Below, one piece after another: positions 22,499-36,020 of a stretch of 64,000 nt of DNA. The number at the start of each line of letters is the position of its first letter. Position 1 is the stretch's first letter. The notes beneath the pieces were generated by a model. That model was not told where the DNA came from. It saw only the letters and a program-made list of their open reading frames with translations, and did not search any database. Both the position numbers and the translations under genes were made by a program. Location: NCBI RefSeq assembly GCF_032118995.1, contig NC_092654.1:15987784-16051783 (forward strand), given 5' to 3'. The stretch is from Asterias amurensis (taxonomy: Eukaryota > Echinodermata > Asteroidea > Forcipulatida > Asteriidae).

Positions 22499-23349
22499 CA
22501 GGCATCCCAATCTTATTTTAGTCATGACAATTTGATTCGAACAAAGGAGTGGAGGCTATTGAATGAATGGCACACCTGTACGCAATAAGGCCTGGGTAGT
22601 AAGGATTTTAGTTAATGCTTTAAAAACTATGTTTTTTAATTATTTGTTCTACAGCAATAATGTATTTAAAAGCTTTCCTGTATTATGTAATAAAAAAAAT
22701 ATTCACAATTTTTTATTTTTTATCGTTTACAAACCTGCACATAAATAATCAATTATCAAATTATAATTTTATCAATGTATATTTTTTGTATGGGCTCTAA
22801 CAAAGAACTAACTGGTTTGATATTGCCTGCTCAGATTAAAAATTTAAAAAAATTAAACTGAAATACGCAAATAGAAAGTCAGAGAAAAAAAGGTTTGTTT
22901 AAAGATTTATTGACAGTTTTTTTATTGAATTGTACATGAATGCAATGAATGCTAAAATCAACCAATTGTTAAACAAAAATACACAAGATAAGTGTTTGTT
23001 TTCTCTGAAATTCATGCAGGTGAACTATTGACCATGACATTTCCAAGCTACAGAACCTCTTTGCTGGGAGAAATGACATTGTAAAAAAATTCAATGATTT
23101 TATCTATGTATTTGTATTGGTGGTGTTTTTAGCAATTTTAAAATGTAAATTTTTGTTGCATGGTAATGGGTGTTTTCTTTGGCAATTATTATCTTTTGAT
23201 ATAACTTGTTTCCTCTTTTTAAGTATTTAAATGGTCTACAAAGATGAAATTGTTTGGAAATATGAAACAGTTTGGAAAATGTTAAGGCATCGCAGATGCA
23301 AACTTTATTTTAATAATACATCAGAAAAATTATATACCTGCTAATAATT

Positions 23350-23528
23350 AGGGCCCAATTTCATAGAGCTGCTTAAGCACATACGTAGCTGAGCACAACA
23401 AAATTGTGCTCACCAGAACAGAGTTACCAGCCAAAATACCATGTCGCAGGTACAATTTTTGACTGGTATCCTGCTCATTTCTGCTAAGCAGAAAATTTTG
23501 AATCAATATAATTATGAAATTAGGCCCT
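23350..23528. mobile_element. Element C copy
   Basis: It begins GGGCCCAATTTCATAGAGC and ends ATGAAATTAGGCCC, with GCTAAGCAGAAA inside. Confidence 0.75.
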
Positions 23529-23870
23529 GTAACGCAGGTAAAATAATTTTTTTTTTTTTGGCAGAGTGCTTTCTTGCTTTCAAAGTGGAGTGAAACGCTT
23601 AGAAGATTACTACTGTTTTGGGGTGTTTTTTTTTGGCAGAGTGCTTTCTTGCTTTCAAAGTGTATGATGATTAAGAATCAAAATTATGTTATAATTGTAT
23701 TTTTTATCCCACTGTTGTTGGAGGCAATGTTTTTAAGTGTTATTTTATAATGTTGAAAGCAATCAAAGCAGTTTCATATCATTTAATGCTTTACTAGGGC
23801 AAGACTCTTTGTTTTGTCTTATGGAGACCATTACTGTCACAAATAGCTGTAATCACTTCCTTAAAGGGAA

Positions 23871-23962
23871 GGTACACTATTGGTAACTGTCAAAGACCAG
23901 TATTCTCACTTGGTGTATCTCAACATAATATGCATAAAATAACAAACGTGTGAGAATTTGGG
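23871..23962. mobile_element. Element A half copy
   Basis: Only the left terminus (TTAAAGGGAAGGTACAC) and about 70 bp of arm remain, followed by a tRNA-like piece with TGGTTCAAATCC. Confidence 0.6.
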
Positions 23963-25111
23963 GCTAGAATGCTGGCATGTTAAATGGGGGTCACTGGTTC
24001 AAATCCTGCTCTGTGTAATTTGTCTTAGTTATACCCAAGATTAAAATATGAAATTTTTGTTCTGAAATTGTTATAACTGATGAAATATATTAAATGCATA
24101 TAATAATGCAAATGAAAGTATAGATGGTGCTAAGGATACAGTTAATATCATGAATATAGCTATTATTCAAAAAGGAAAATTACTCGGCTAATTGATTGAT
24201 TTCTGTAAAAATCATGGATTGGACCGATTTATGGGGCTAACACCATGTAGTCTAGTTTTCTTCCCCATGCGTACACAAGGACTCAACAACAAACAATCTG
24301 TAAAAAAACAAAGATGCACGGACAACACTTCGAACTGATTCAAACTTTTGCTCTTAATTTTCTCCTTGCACAAAGGGAGTGGTAATGTCTTTTCTTTATT
24401 GCACAAAGGGAGTGGTATAATGTCTTTTCTTTATACAAAATTGTGTTTAGAAGAGCGAAGCACTTGAGTGACAGGTCCGCCCTTTATTTACATAAAGAAC
24501 AAATATTCAAAACTGCTACACTCTTGCTGTTGAAATAGCTAAAATATACAGGACATCGTACGACTTTGAAACAGTATGCTAACCGCCGCCCTTATGAATT
24601 ATACTTCAGAAGAACACAGGAGTAGGAAAACAAAGATTAATTTTAAATGCTGAAAACCTGTGCCCCAAAACATTCAGCTCTACTCCATGATCTTTTCAAT
24701 TATTCAATAGAAAAAAACACTGTTCACAATTTCTTCTCCAATTTAACTTTCCACTGTCACGCTTAATTACGTAATCATCTTGCACATGTATTACCTGTAT
24801 TTCTAAGACAACTATTTCCTGCTATTCTGTGAAAGCTGGAAGTGCTCCAAAAAAGTAATCTTCCCAAACTTTAGGGGACCCTACATACGGGAAGAAAAGA
24901 TATCAGAAGTTTATTTTTTATTCAAAATATTGGGGGCATACAAACTGTAATTCTTTTTTAAAACCCCGTTACTTCTTGAAATGTTTCTCAAAACGCTTTT
25001 ACAAACGCTACTTACAAACGCAAGATAAGAAGTGGCGGCCCCCCCAAAAAAGTTGCGGCCGCAAAAAGAAGTAGTAAGGGGCGCCCCCACACGTTAGTTT
25101 TTAGATTCAAG

Positions 25112-28100
25112 ATGGCGCAGATCTCTTCACCCGAATCGCCGACCAAACTAGCCATTGACGATGAGTACGATATCATGCAATATTATGTGGTCGACGGGGT
25201 TAGATTACCACCATTTTGCAGAGGAAAGATGCAGGATGTGGCAAGCTTCCCTGTGAGAAAAGATGACGTGTGGATTGTGAGTTATCCACGAGCAGGTAGG
25301 TGGCTGGGCTTGCTCAGGAACTCTCCTTGCTTTGCCGTTTGCCCGGCTGGTTTCTGTGGTCATCATGCATGGTGGTTGTTTTTTGACAGCTGACAGAAAA
25401 TGGAAGGGGCGGAGTTGGCGGGGGGGGGGGTGAAGTTTTGTGAGATGCAAGTTCATTATATTGTTAAGTATGGAAGTAGGATCTTGATATAATAATTGAA
25501 CAGCTCCTTTCTATGAACAACACTCGATGAAGTAACCGGTAATGAAGTACACTGTAGTGGGAGTGTGTTTATTCCAAAAGCATTGCCATTGCAATTAATT
25601 GCATGATTGCCATTTGTATTGACAATAATGGTTACACAAAGATTGCTTATAACGTCCCTTGAATTTAGCTAGCGTTGCGCTGTTCACAGCAGCCGAGGAG
25701 AGTGAGTTCCAGAGTCTCCATCTCCATTGGTTAAGTCAGCAAAATATCTTGTCGGATACATCAAGGCTAACTGTGATGAATAATGAAACAAAATGTTGTT
25801 TAAAGGCAGTGGACACTATAGTTGCGATAACGTAACCCTCCTCCCGACGGCCGCCAGGCCGGAGGGTTACGAGATCGATTCGAGCGGCAATGGTTAATCT
25901 ACTTCTACTTCTACTTCGGTACTTGGCATAGTCCTTCAGTCAGGATATAAACGCCAAGGATAGCTGCTTGTGTGCGGTGCCAAGTGTTGCAGGTGCATTT
26001 TATTGTACAAGGTGCGAGTAAAAAGTTGGGAGGTAGCTAAATGATTGCTCCAACCGCCCCCTTAAAAGCCCCGATGGATTGGAGCTCGAGGATCTGGCTG
26101 GGGAGAGCATTCCACCACAAGACTGTTCGTGGAAAAAACAAATGTTTGTAGAGCTGGAGACGTGCTGGGATGGTTTGGTATTTACATTTATGGTAGGATC
26201 GAGTACTGCTTGGGATCATGGGTATGAGGTATTGGGTTGGATTGATGGCTACTAGCTGATAGTGGATCTTGTACATCAAGGAGATACTAGCAGCCTGTCT
26301 GCGTTTTTCAAGAGAGTCCCATTGAAGATCATCTATCATTTTGGAGATGCTGTCCCTGCTGTGGTAGTTGTTGAGGATGAATCTGGCAGCTTGGCGCTGG
26401 GTTTTTTCTATTTTGGTGATGTTTTTCTTGGTGTGCGGGTTCCAAACTGTACTACAGTATTCGAGATGTGGGCGGACAAGAGAAAGATATGCTTGTTGCC
26501 GTAGCTTCCGGGAGCAGCCTCTGAGGTTACGTCTGATGAGTCCAAGCATCCTGTTTGCTTTTGCAGTTATGATGTCTATATGGGATTGCCATGACAGGTT
26601 ACTTGTAAGAGTTAGGCCAAGATAGGGGTGTTCAGAAACTGTAGTAAGAGCACTACCACCGAGATTGTACTCAGTGTTTATGAATTTACGTAGCAAGGTG
26701 AAGCGCATGGTGTGGCATTTGTCTTTGTTAAACTTCATGTTCCATGTTTCAGCCCATTGCTGTAAGGTGTCAAGATCGTTTTGAAGAGCTACAGAGTCAT
26801 TGATGGATGCTATTGACCGGTAGACAAGACAATCGTCAGCAAAAAGGCGGAGAGTTGATGTTATGTCTGATGGTAGATCATTTATAAATGAGAGGAACAA
26901 CAAAGGGCCAAGTACAGTCCCCTGTGGGACCCCTGATGTGACTGGGGACCAATCTGATGCTGTACCGTCCACTACAACACGCTGGGAGCGTCTAGTGAGA
27001 AAGTTCTCCATCCAAAGCAAAAGTGAGTTCTGTATCCCGTAGTGATGGAGTTTACGTAGCAACCGTTGGTGTGGTACACGATCAAAGGCTTTGGAGAAGT
27101 CCAATACTACCGCATCTACCTGCTCTCTGTTGTCCAACGACTTGACTAGATCATGTGATGTTATGATCAACTGGGTCTCACAGAATCTGCCCGGTCTGAA
27201 ACCATGTTGGACATCGGCAAGGATGTTGTGTGAGTCATAGTGATCCATGACATGACTAAAAATAATGTGTTCGATGGTTTTACTACAAATGGAGGTAATT
27301 GAAACTGGGCGGTAATTCGCTGGTGCAGTTCTGTCTCCCTTCTTGTAAATTGGTGTGATATTGGCGACCCTCCAGTCGGATGGTACATCCCCTGTATTCA
27401 GCGACTGTTGGAATATGTGAGATAAGATGGGCGATATCTCAACTGCGAGGTCCTTTAGAATGCGGGCAGAAATCTGGTCCGGGCCTGTTGCCTTTTGGGT
27501 TTTCAGTGACTTCAATAACTTTGAAACACCCTCAGTTGTCACATTGATGTGATTCGCAGCAGGGTATTTAGGGGGACCCAGGTCAGGTATAGTCTTAGTG
27601 TCTTCAGTGGTAAAAACCGAGCTGAACTGGCTGTTAAACGAGGCAGCTTTTCTACGGCTGTCAAACACAACTTTGGAGCCATCTTTTAGTGATGAGATAT
27701 TGGTGGAGTCCTGTTTCTTGGACTTGATGAACTTCCAGAAAGCTTTATTTGATTTATCTTTTTCATCAAACATGTTATCTGGTCCAACACGTACAATTTC
27801 GACAGCTAGTCACCAGATTTGCCCCATTGTTACCACTTTCAAAAATCATGACACAAATTCTAAGGGCACGAACTTAATCCTCAATGTCTAATGTCACACA
27901 AAGTTGTGTGCGTTTAGATGGTTGATTTCAAGACCTCAAGTTCTAAATCTGAGGTCTCGAAACCAAATTCGTGGAAAATTACTTCTTTCTCGAAAACTAT
28001 GGCACTTCAGAGGGAGCCGTTTCTCACGATGTTTTATACCATCAACCTCTCCCCATTACTCGATCACCAAAAAAGGTTTTATGCTAATAATTATTTTGAC

Positions 28101-31100
28101 GCAAAATAATTATTTGGTTTTATGCTAATAATTATTTTTAGTAATTACCAATATTGGTAATTACTCAAAATAGTTATTAGCATAAAACCTTTCTTGCCTT
28201 TAAGCTAGCTGCACAATACAACTACAAATCTGGGCTGGAATAATCAATCAGGATTCTTCCTTTTATACCACATGAAAGTCACTTCGTAATCGTTATTGCA
28301 GAATAACCAAATCCTGTGTGATTAGCTCAGCCTCACCCCTCAGCTGTCCCTGAAAAGTAACCCTTAAATCCCAGCTGTACCTCCTGTGGCCGGGAAAATA
28401 TAGCATTTTGTGGCTTGCTGTGATTTGGTTATAAGCAAGCATTTAAGTCAAACTTGTAAATCGATACTGTTTTCTATTTTGTGTAAGATCTCTATGTATT
28501 TGTTTCAATTATTTTCAACCTCTTAATTTTTGACTGTTTTCAGATTACTGCCAGGAACGCACTAGCCTCAAGTACACCCTGTGATGTTTAAATATACCCA
28601 TTGTTCAATCCCTTGAGATGCGTACATGTACAATAGTGGTGCACTTGTGAAGTAGCTTGCATGCATGAATGTGGTAAAGTATTTGTTTGTTGGCTTTGAG
28701 TAGACCTATGTAAGCAAGCCCAAAGGCCCATGTAAAATTTGTATAGTTTGGTAGTGTTCCTTGGACATTGAGATTCATATTTGAAGTTTGCCATGTGAGC
28801 TTTTCATTTTGCAAAGGCCTGATTATTCATTCTTCCTTTTGGGTGTGCGTCATATCCCAAAAAGTGGTAAGATTGCTTATAGCCCTATGGTTGCATTGCT
28901 TTAATTGGAGGAAAACAAAATGGTTGCACCAAGGTCCAAGATACAGGTCTGTGGTATGCTTTCCCATGAATATGATGTTCATTTTCAGTATGTGCTTCTT
29001 TTTATTTATTGTGCATTTTGTAGTGACAAATATTTATCACCATTATTATCATTAACTCTTTCATATGTTTTTTGTATTTTTCATTTTTGACCAAAAAAGA
29101 ATCGGGAAAGATTTTATTTCTTTTACAGACAACATGTTGTTTTCCATTTAGTCAGGTGCCTCTGAAGTACTTACATTAGGGGTTTTAAAGTGATCTGACA
29201 TGTGTTTTTCTCCCAGGGGTGTGGCTACAAGATCTGATTTACCTCCTCCTTGAAGGAGGTGACCTCCGTAAGACGGATATTCGTCTTGAGACGGTAGAGG
29301 ATGCTATCCCATTCCTGGAGGCGCCAAGTCCAGGGCTGGAGACCCTCAAGAGCCTGCCCTCGCCCCGTTACATCAAGTCACATCTGCCATATGGGCTGCT
29401 GCCAGATGGTGTCAAGAACAACGAATGCAAGGTAAGGGGTTGTCTAGAGTTTTTCCAACAGGGCCCAATTTAATAGAGCTGCTTTTAAGTAGAAATTATT
29501 GCTTAAAAATTTTCTGCTTAGCAGAAATGAGCATGATACCAGTCACATGTGACATGCTACTTTGGTCGGTAACTTTATTCTGGTAAGCACAATTCGTAAA
29601 CCATGTGGTGAATGCATCTGCACAGTATGCAGATAGTTCCGCTGAGTTGTTTCCAAGGGGTGGTCAACTTGCGAGAAAATTAAAGTACGAAGTAGGAGGG
29701 GTAAGGCCAAGTCACACTGCAGCAATAAGGAAAAAATGTAACCATCACGACGCTAAGAGAATGCATTCTATTGGTTGAATGAGTGTGCGCGTATTCTGCG
29801 TGGAGCAATTTAGCCAATAGAATGTGTTCTCTTTGCATCCTTATCATTCGTTAACGCTGCAGTGTGACTTGGCCTTTTTAATGTTTGTATTGTTCAATCC
29901 TTTTCATTGTGTCAAAGGTCATCTACATTGCCAGGAATCCAAAGGATGTCATGTGTTCCTTCTATGATTTCCACCGGACCGTACGTATGGTGCACTACAA
30001 GGGAACTTTCCATCAATTCTTCTATCGCTTCGTCAATAGCAAATGTAAGTTTAGATTAGATCAGATTAGAAAGTTTAGATTAGACCTTTTATTGTCCACG
30101 CATCAAAACACAGAACTTTAGTTTCGGATGGTGGATTTTGAACTAACTGTCAGCCGGAAATAATGATTTCACATGGTGTATGCAACAGTATCAAGATCTC
30201 TGCACCTTTTTTACTACCATACAGAGTTTTTGACTTGAGTCATGTGACTCGGACTCGAGTCACTATTTTTTTTGACTTGTGACTTGAATTGTAATTTTCA
30301 GGATTGACTTTATTGTGACTTGACTTAGACTTCTTGCAAAAAAAATTCTTGCTGCCAACTCCGCTACCATACAAAATCCTTTGGAGTTCAACATTAAGTG
30401 TTAAGGGCGAGCCCTGGTTTATAGATTTAATGAACTAAACAAGTTAAAAAACTTTTGTTTTATGTCAGTGGGATATGGTTCCTACTTCAAGCATGTCCTA
30501 GAGTGGTGGGACCATAGGAAAGAGGACAACTTTCTCTTCCTTAAATATGAAGACGTTCGTTCGGTAAGTTGAAATCTTAGGCAAATTATCTGTTAAAATT
30601 TGTTGTAAACTATTCACTGATATGGACTTACTCGTAAATACCCAATTTTACATTTTGTTGAAAACCTTTGAAATGAATTTCAAGTGTAATTTAAAAGTTT
30701 TGAAAGTGTGTGGTGGTCGGAAACAGAGAAATTTCTTCCAGTGGGGTTAGGGAATTGGGCACGACCACTTTGGGCAGAACCCTGTCAATGTTGTGGATTT
30801 TTGTTTGTTTTGTGCTCAGAGTACAAACTCAAGCGTACAGCAGTTGGCAAACTTCCTGGAGCGACCATTAACACCTGAGGCTCTTAAAGACATCTGCACA
30901 CACTTTGAAGAAGAAATGATGTACAATCGCAAAGGTAAGTTTTATAGTCATTTATTGTTTGGGAAAATAGAATTAGCTGTTGCAATCAACTTACCAACCA
31001 AATGGACCAAGGGTATAAATGCAAAAAATAGTTAATGGCCTGACGTTTCGACTCTAGCAGAGTCTTTCTCGAAAGGCTAAATGACAACACAACAAACATG

Positions 31101-31876
31101 AACAGGTAACTAGGTGAAACATAAGCAGTGAAGTGGAAATACATGAATGGGGTTAGATACAATACAACATGATACAATTTAAAAATGGTTTATATACTGC
31201 CATTTCATCAAGACCGCCGTTTCATCAAAAGAATCAAGCATTTTGACAGGGATTGTCTGTCTTTTACTGTCTGCATACCGATATATGTCCCTAAACCCTG
31301 CAATGTCTGTCCTTTGGGTCTGACATTCAGTGTTGGAGATTTTACTCTCTGGTGTCCTGGCTGAGCTGATAAGAGCACTGAACTCAAGCTCTGATGTTTC
31401 TGTTCAGCAGAGTGGTGGTTCAATTCCCGGTCGAGACACTTGTGTCCCTGAGCAAGACACTTAACTTATTTGCTCCTCTCCACCCAGGGGTAAATGCCAT
31501 GTGCACCTGTGTGGGCAGAGATAGTTCTTGTGATTGGTTTAGCATAGTAGTGCATATTTGTTGCAAAGGCTTTATACTCCCCAGGGAGCTGAGATGGTTT
31601 AAGGAATGAAATAAATGACCCAGTGACCAAGGTAATGATATGTTGGAGTGCTTTGAGAAGCCATGCGGGTGCGACAAATGCGATATAAATTACTATTAAT
31701 CGATTACTATTATAATAAAAACATTTTGATGGTCTTTTTTCTTTTTTTCAATTTCAGAGGATCGCGTTGGGTATTGGAAGTACTATTTCACTGTCCACAT
31801 GAATGAGAAATTTGACAAGCTATTACCGGACAAGTTGCCCACAAGTAGTGGGCTGGACTTCCAGTTTACGCTGTAA
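25112..31876 (+). CDS. SULT4A1-like: SULT4A1-like cytosolic sulfotransferase
   Basis: Joined exons 25112-25295, 29217-29431, 29918-30044, 30469-30563, 30820-30934 and 31758-31876 encode 284 aa, the length I know for vertebrate SULT4A1. Cytosolic sulfotransferases move sulfonate from PAPS to small acceptors; SULT4A1 is a neuronal member with weak or no known activity. Visible are the PAPS loop region SYPRAG-VWLQ (residues 57-66), the candidate catalytic H117 in KSHLPYG, the 3'-phosphate site R139 and S147 (ARNPKDVMCS), the DKLGYGS-like SKLGYGSYF block at about 174-182, LKYED at about 200, and the C-terminal RVGYWK (248-253) followed by FTVHMNEKFD. The C-terminal signature lacks the usual RKG and instead has the RVG form of the SULT4 type. 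The phosphate loop is one residue shorter than the family's YPKSGTxW, exactly at the exon 1/2 junction. The start ATG follows a CpG-rich stretch (25,030-25,090). Intron 1 holds a nested retrotransposon. An EFCAB6-like gene follows on the same strand. Confidence 0.93.
25800..28203. mobile_element. Broken element A copy around a retrotransposon
   Basis: A left terminus TTAAAGGCAGTGGACAC stands at 25,800. Element A arm sequence resumes at about 27,893 (with the GAGACCTCAA-type segment reading through to 28,200) and ends in GCCTTTAA. The retrotransposon and part of another repeat lie in between. An extra inverted TATTGGTAATTACTC segment near 28,150 shows later rearrangement. Confidence 0.55.
25900..27816 (-). 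mobile_element. 5'-truncated non-LTR retrotransposon with intact RT frame
   Basis: The minus-strand frame 26,037-27,773 (578 codons from its first ATG, open a little further upstream) is a Jockey/CR1-type reverse transcriptase. It has WRVANITPIYKKGD and NYRPVSITSICSK, then motif A VVLDFSKAFDRVPH, motif B GVPQGTVLGPLLFL, motif C RLFADDCLVY, the thumb segment YLGLTLTSNLSW, and a C-terminal RPHLEYCSTVWNPH and WNALPSQI. The apurinic endonuclease and any ORF1 are absent, so the copy is 5' truncated and cannot move by itself. Its 3' end carries a short hexamer tail (AGTAGA repeats on the minus strand). It is antisense to the host gene, inside intron 1. The absence of stops suggests a fairly young insertion. 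Confidence 0.85.
29461..29600. mobile_element. Element C, truncated
   Basis: It begins GGGCCCAATTTAATAGAGC right after exon 2 of the sulfotransferase. The right half is lost. Confidence 0.6.
31350..31705 (+). mobile_element. tRNA-derived SINE
   Basis: The head has an A box-like GGCTGAGCTGATAAGAGCA and the B box GGTTCAATTCC, followed by CGACACTTGTGTCC-like and CTCCTCTCCACCCAGG segments. The body ends in an AT-rich tail. The head is of the same Ser/Leu-like type as the SINE at 15,902. It is located in the last intron of the sulfotransferase gene. Confidence 0.7.
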
Positions 31877-31966
31877 TCTGATTGGCTGAGATCAGAAATC
31901 CACAGGTGCTTTGAATTGATTTTCATGTTTTATGTTATTTGCGTACTATAACTTTTGAATGAGGTG

Positions 31967-32369
31967 TAAAAGGCACTGGACACATTTGGTAGTTACTCAA
32001 AATATATATTGGCATTAATACCTAATTCGTAAAGAGCAACGGAGCGCTGTAGATCATATAAAACATTGTGTGAAATGACTCCCTCTGAAGTAACATAGTT
32101 TTTGAGAAAAGGTAATTTCTTGAGAAAAAAGGTAATTCTCACTAAAATATTTGAATCTGAGAAAGACTTTAGGCCTGAAGCCTCTCACAGGCATCTGTAA
32201 AAGTACACAAATTTGTGCAACAAGGGTGTTTTCTTTCATTATTTTCTTCCAACTCAATTGACCAATTGAGCAAAAATTTCCACAAAGTTGTTATTTTATT
32301 TAAATGTTGGGATACACCTATTGAGAATACTGGTCCTTGAAAATTACCAAATGTATCCAGTGCCTTTAA
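31967..32369. mobile_element. Element A copy
   Basis: It runs from AAAGGCACTGGACACATTT to AAATGTATCCAGTGCCTTTAA, with diverged arms. Confidence 0.7.
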
Positions 32370-33899
32370 CGGAAAACAAATCTTAAATAGATGGACCAAT
32401 TACTTTCCATTTCCAAAAAGGAAAACCATTTCAGTCTTCACAATTGGAAGTAAATATATTCCATGATGAGATTTTCATCAGTAATGTCTTTACAAAATGG
32501 TGAATTGAAATGCGAATAACAGTCACTGTTTGGATTGAGCAACCTCTACCATAGGCTCAATTAATTTCATATTAAAAAAAGCTGTTAAACTCAAGAATGT
32601 GCTAAGCACTTTGCTCAGCACAGCAACAATCTTGCTAAGCGGAAACAGCTAACCAGCTAATTAGAAAAATATAGCACGTTGCTGTGACTGATATCTTGCT
32701 AGTTTTATTAAAAAATACGTACAGCATTGGGCATTTATATAGTGCCGATATTCACCTATTCTGATGTTCATGGCAATGCAGTTTAGCATACAAATTGTTT
32801 ATTTTATTATTTTAACAGGCTTAGTAGAAGACATATAGCCTTGGTATTGTGGACGTACATGTACACTTCAATACTCAACAGAGTTGATGTACATTTATAT
32901 CAGACTCAAAGTCACCTTTTGAACACATTTTAAATTTTGAGTTAATATAATACACCATAAGGTCGGTGACAAACACAAGAACACAACCTTGGAGTTCTGA
33001 ATCTTACATAGTTTTTATTCACGCTTAGTCTGTATAAGAATACTTATACACTATTTACAATCAATACAAGATACCCACCTTTGAAATAATTTAAATATTA
33101 TGTCATTTTATTATAAAGTACTCCTTTAATTAAAAATCTTAAATATTGTGTCATTCCATTGCTTATGTTTGTTAGTTTATTTGTGTAGATTTATTTAAAC
33201 CTTTGAGTGAGGGAGGTACCTTCAATGAATGACGAAAATGGGGGAAAGGTACAATTAGTTCATGGCACCCCCGTAAGACAAAGCATTTGATTAGCAGGGG
33301 GAAAGGTACCACTGCATGTATATTGACTGGCACCCCCGGTAGCCAATGCGTTTGATTGGCAGAGGGCAGGGTTGTTGGGAACTGCATTTAACCTAGCACA
33401 GTCTATCAGCAAGACATGTGGACGAGACTGCAATTTATTAGAGGGTGAGATCTTGGTTGGTCAGTGTTTCTGTTTAATTTCCTGCATGAAGTATACTAGT
33501 GAAAATATTGTTCAGCCCCTAAATAAAAAGTCTAAACAACTCTTGGACTTGACCCACCCCTGTTAAAAATGTGGAATGGTCCAGCTTAGGATATCAAGGT
33601 TAGGACTTTGATTCCCGAGGACATTGCACTTTGGAGAAAAACAGTGATATAATTATCATGTGGCATTGTTTAGTATTACCAGCCTTCACTAAAGGGTTTT
33701 ATTTAGAAAGAATCTCACCTTGTTAATTAGACAAAAAATATTATTTAATTTAGTTTTTTATATTTTGTAAGAGCGTATTTAATATTTATTCCTTCGTAAG
33801 TTTTGTGTTAATGTTTTTAATAAGAGATTAATGGAGAGTACATGTGCGGTGCTAGTAATTTGTGTATGTAAAAATGTACTAAAAAGGAAAAGCTGACCT

Positions 33900-34187
33900 G
33901 GGCCCAATTTCATAGCGCTGCTTAGCCGCCGATTTTTTGCTTACTGTGCGATTTCCATTTCATAGCGCTGCTAACCGTAAGCACAAGAAAGGCATGCTAA
34001 CCTTCCGGTGCTTATCGCACGAAAATATATGAAGTCACTATGCAATTCCACGGTAAACGCGCAACATGGGCGCCCAATTCTTCTGCTAAATAACCTGTGA
34101 AATACGCTTGCACCTTAGCAAATTTTTCTGCTTTAGTAAGCACGAAAACTTGCTTACCGTTAAGCAGCGCTATGAAATTGGCCCCAG
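33900..34187. mobile_element. Element C copy, long form
   Basis: Termini are GGGCCCAATTTCATAGCG and GCTATGAAATTGGCCCC. It contains GTAAGCAC words in both orientations. A very similar long form lies at 62,310-62,592. Confidence 0.75.
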
Positions 34188-35825
34188 AAAAAAATCCAAT
34201 TGAGTTTTCCGAATGGGAATCATACTTTTCCAGTGGAAAGATGTCTCGAACAAAGTCAGTTTAGTTTTTATTTTGACTTATAAACATGTAAACTGTACTG
34301 TAATTTAATTTATGACTTCTGTCTTTTGTAGTAAGACAACAGTGGATGGGTGGAGGGGCCTGTTTGGGCAGAGGCCATTAAAGGGACACGTTGCACAAAA
34401 TGGCTGACCGTTTTACAGGGGTCGAAATTAAGTGTATTTCCATGGTAGTCAGCAGGGCTAGTGACCAATAATTTTTAGTAGCCCTGATTAGATTTTGGTT
34501 GCCCGAAAGACACATTATGTCTCGCGTCACGGCTCAAACTTTACAATACACCAATAACATAGTTCTTTATTGTTTGTGATGATGATTTTTGCATTATTTT
34601 TCCACTAGCCCGTCGGGCTATCAAACTGGAAAAATGAGTAGCCCGGCTGTAAATCTGGTAGTCCCGGGCTAGCGGGCTAGTGGCAATTTCGACCCCTGGT
34701 GTTAGTTCGCAGAGTAAATGCGCAAGTTTGTGTGGATCATTGTATTCTACTTTTGAAGCATCTTTCTAACCATAATATGCATTTCATAACAAAAGGTTAC
34801 AACACTTTTTTTGTAGACCAACTCGCCCTGTCCAAGGCAACGTATCCCTTTAATCTTCATACAGACTATGAGTCTATAAGTATTCCAACTTCCAGGAATG
34901 TAGGAACCTTTTATTTAAGTTAACGTGTAAAGGTAAAAGCATCAGATTGGCTTAAATCTTGCCAAGGCAATTTAGAAACTATTAAAAGGCAAATTAGAAA
35001 CTTAAAAAGGCTTCCTCATGTTGAAGGCAAACGATCTTCCTAATTGGATTAAACTTTATAAATTTTAATCAAAAAAAATGACAGGCTGATTGTGATTTGA
35101 GACGTTAACGTGGAGTCATTTTAAAAAAGAAATTCAGAAAAGAACCAAAATGTAGAATCGTGTACCAAATATATGTGTCTGTATATAAACAAGATGATGT
35201 GCATATAAAGTGTATTAAAACAAAAAATGAAGCAGTATTTGTGCAGGATTGTTAAAAAATCATCAAGAGTGATGTAATGGTTTTGAGCCAATGCTGGCAA
35301 AGGTTTAAAATTGTAAACAATTTGTTTACTAATGATTTTCTTTTACTCTTCCTTTTATACTTGGTTTCGTTTACTATTTGTTGATAGGTGTACTTATTCA
35401 GTTTGTGGCAAACACCATGTGTATACAACATCTTCTTTTCTGTGTAGATCAGACTTGTTCTTGAGAACTTGTCTTGCGTATTATTTTTATTCTGCGTTAG
35501 TTGAATGAAAAACAAAGAGATATTCTACACACAGAATGACCGCAAACAGAGCTCATTTTTGCTTTAGAAATTTCGTGAACAAAATCTGAGGGTAATGTCC
35601 CCGTTTCAAATCGGCCACATTATGCCAGATGGCATTGAACCTTGTCTTTCCTAAGGTATTACAGTAAAGCATATAAGCAGTATATGACTAACGTGTGCAA
35701 TGAATGTAGTATTAAAAGTAAAACAATATATTGAAACAGTTTGAAAGTTTGTGCTGGTTCTTGAACTGTATATGTTGTTGTTGTTTATTTGTTTACAGTT
35801 GTTTTTGATCCCACTTAAGTTCTGA

Positions 35826-36020
35826 GCCCAATGCCACAAAGCCTGTTAGTAAGCCTAACAATTTGCTTAACACAGAATAGCATTGCTTAGCAGAATCAGG
35901 TTACCAGCCCAAATTACATTAAGTTTGCATCGTTGTGGCTGGTGCCCGACTCAAGTTTTGCTTAGCAACGAACTTAAGTCAAGCAGTGTTTTCTGCTTAA
36001 CAGCTTCATGAAATTGGGCC
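35826..36020. mobile_element. Element C copy
   Basis: It begins GCCCAATGCCACAAAG and ends CATGAAATTGGGCC, followed immediately by a long palindrome. Confidence 0.65.

Larger units (their letters stand above)
21370..25025. other. Intergenic, no gene recognised
   Basis: AT-rich spacer between the dioxygenase array and the sulfotransferase gene. It holds an element D copy (22,325-22,498), an element C copy (23,350-23,528), half of an element A copy (23,871-23,962), a tRNA-like SINE piece (23,966-24,025) and a duplicated TTGGCAGAGTGCTTTCTTGC segment (about 23,560 and 23,635). An AATAAA at about 21,638 could serve the dioxygenase but is far from its stop. Confidence 0.6.
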
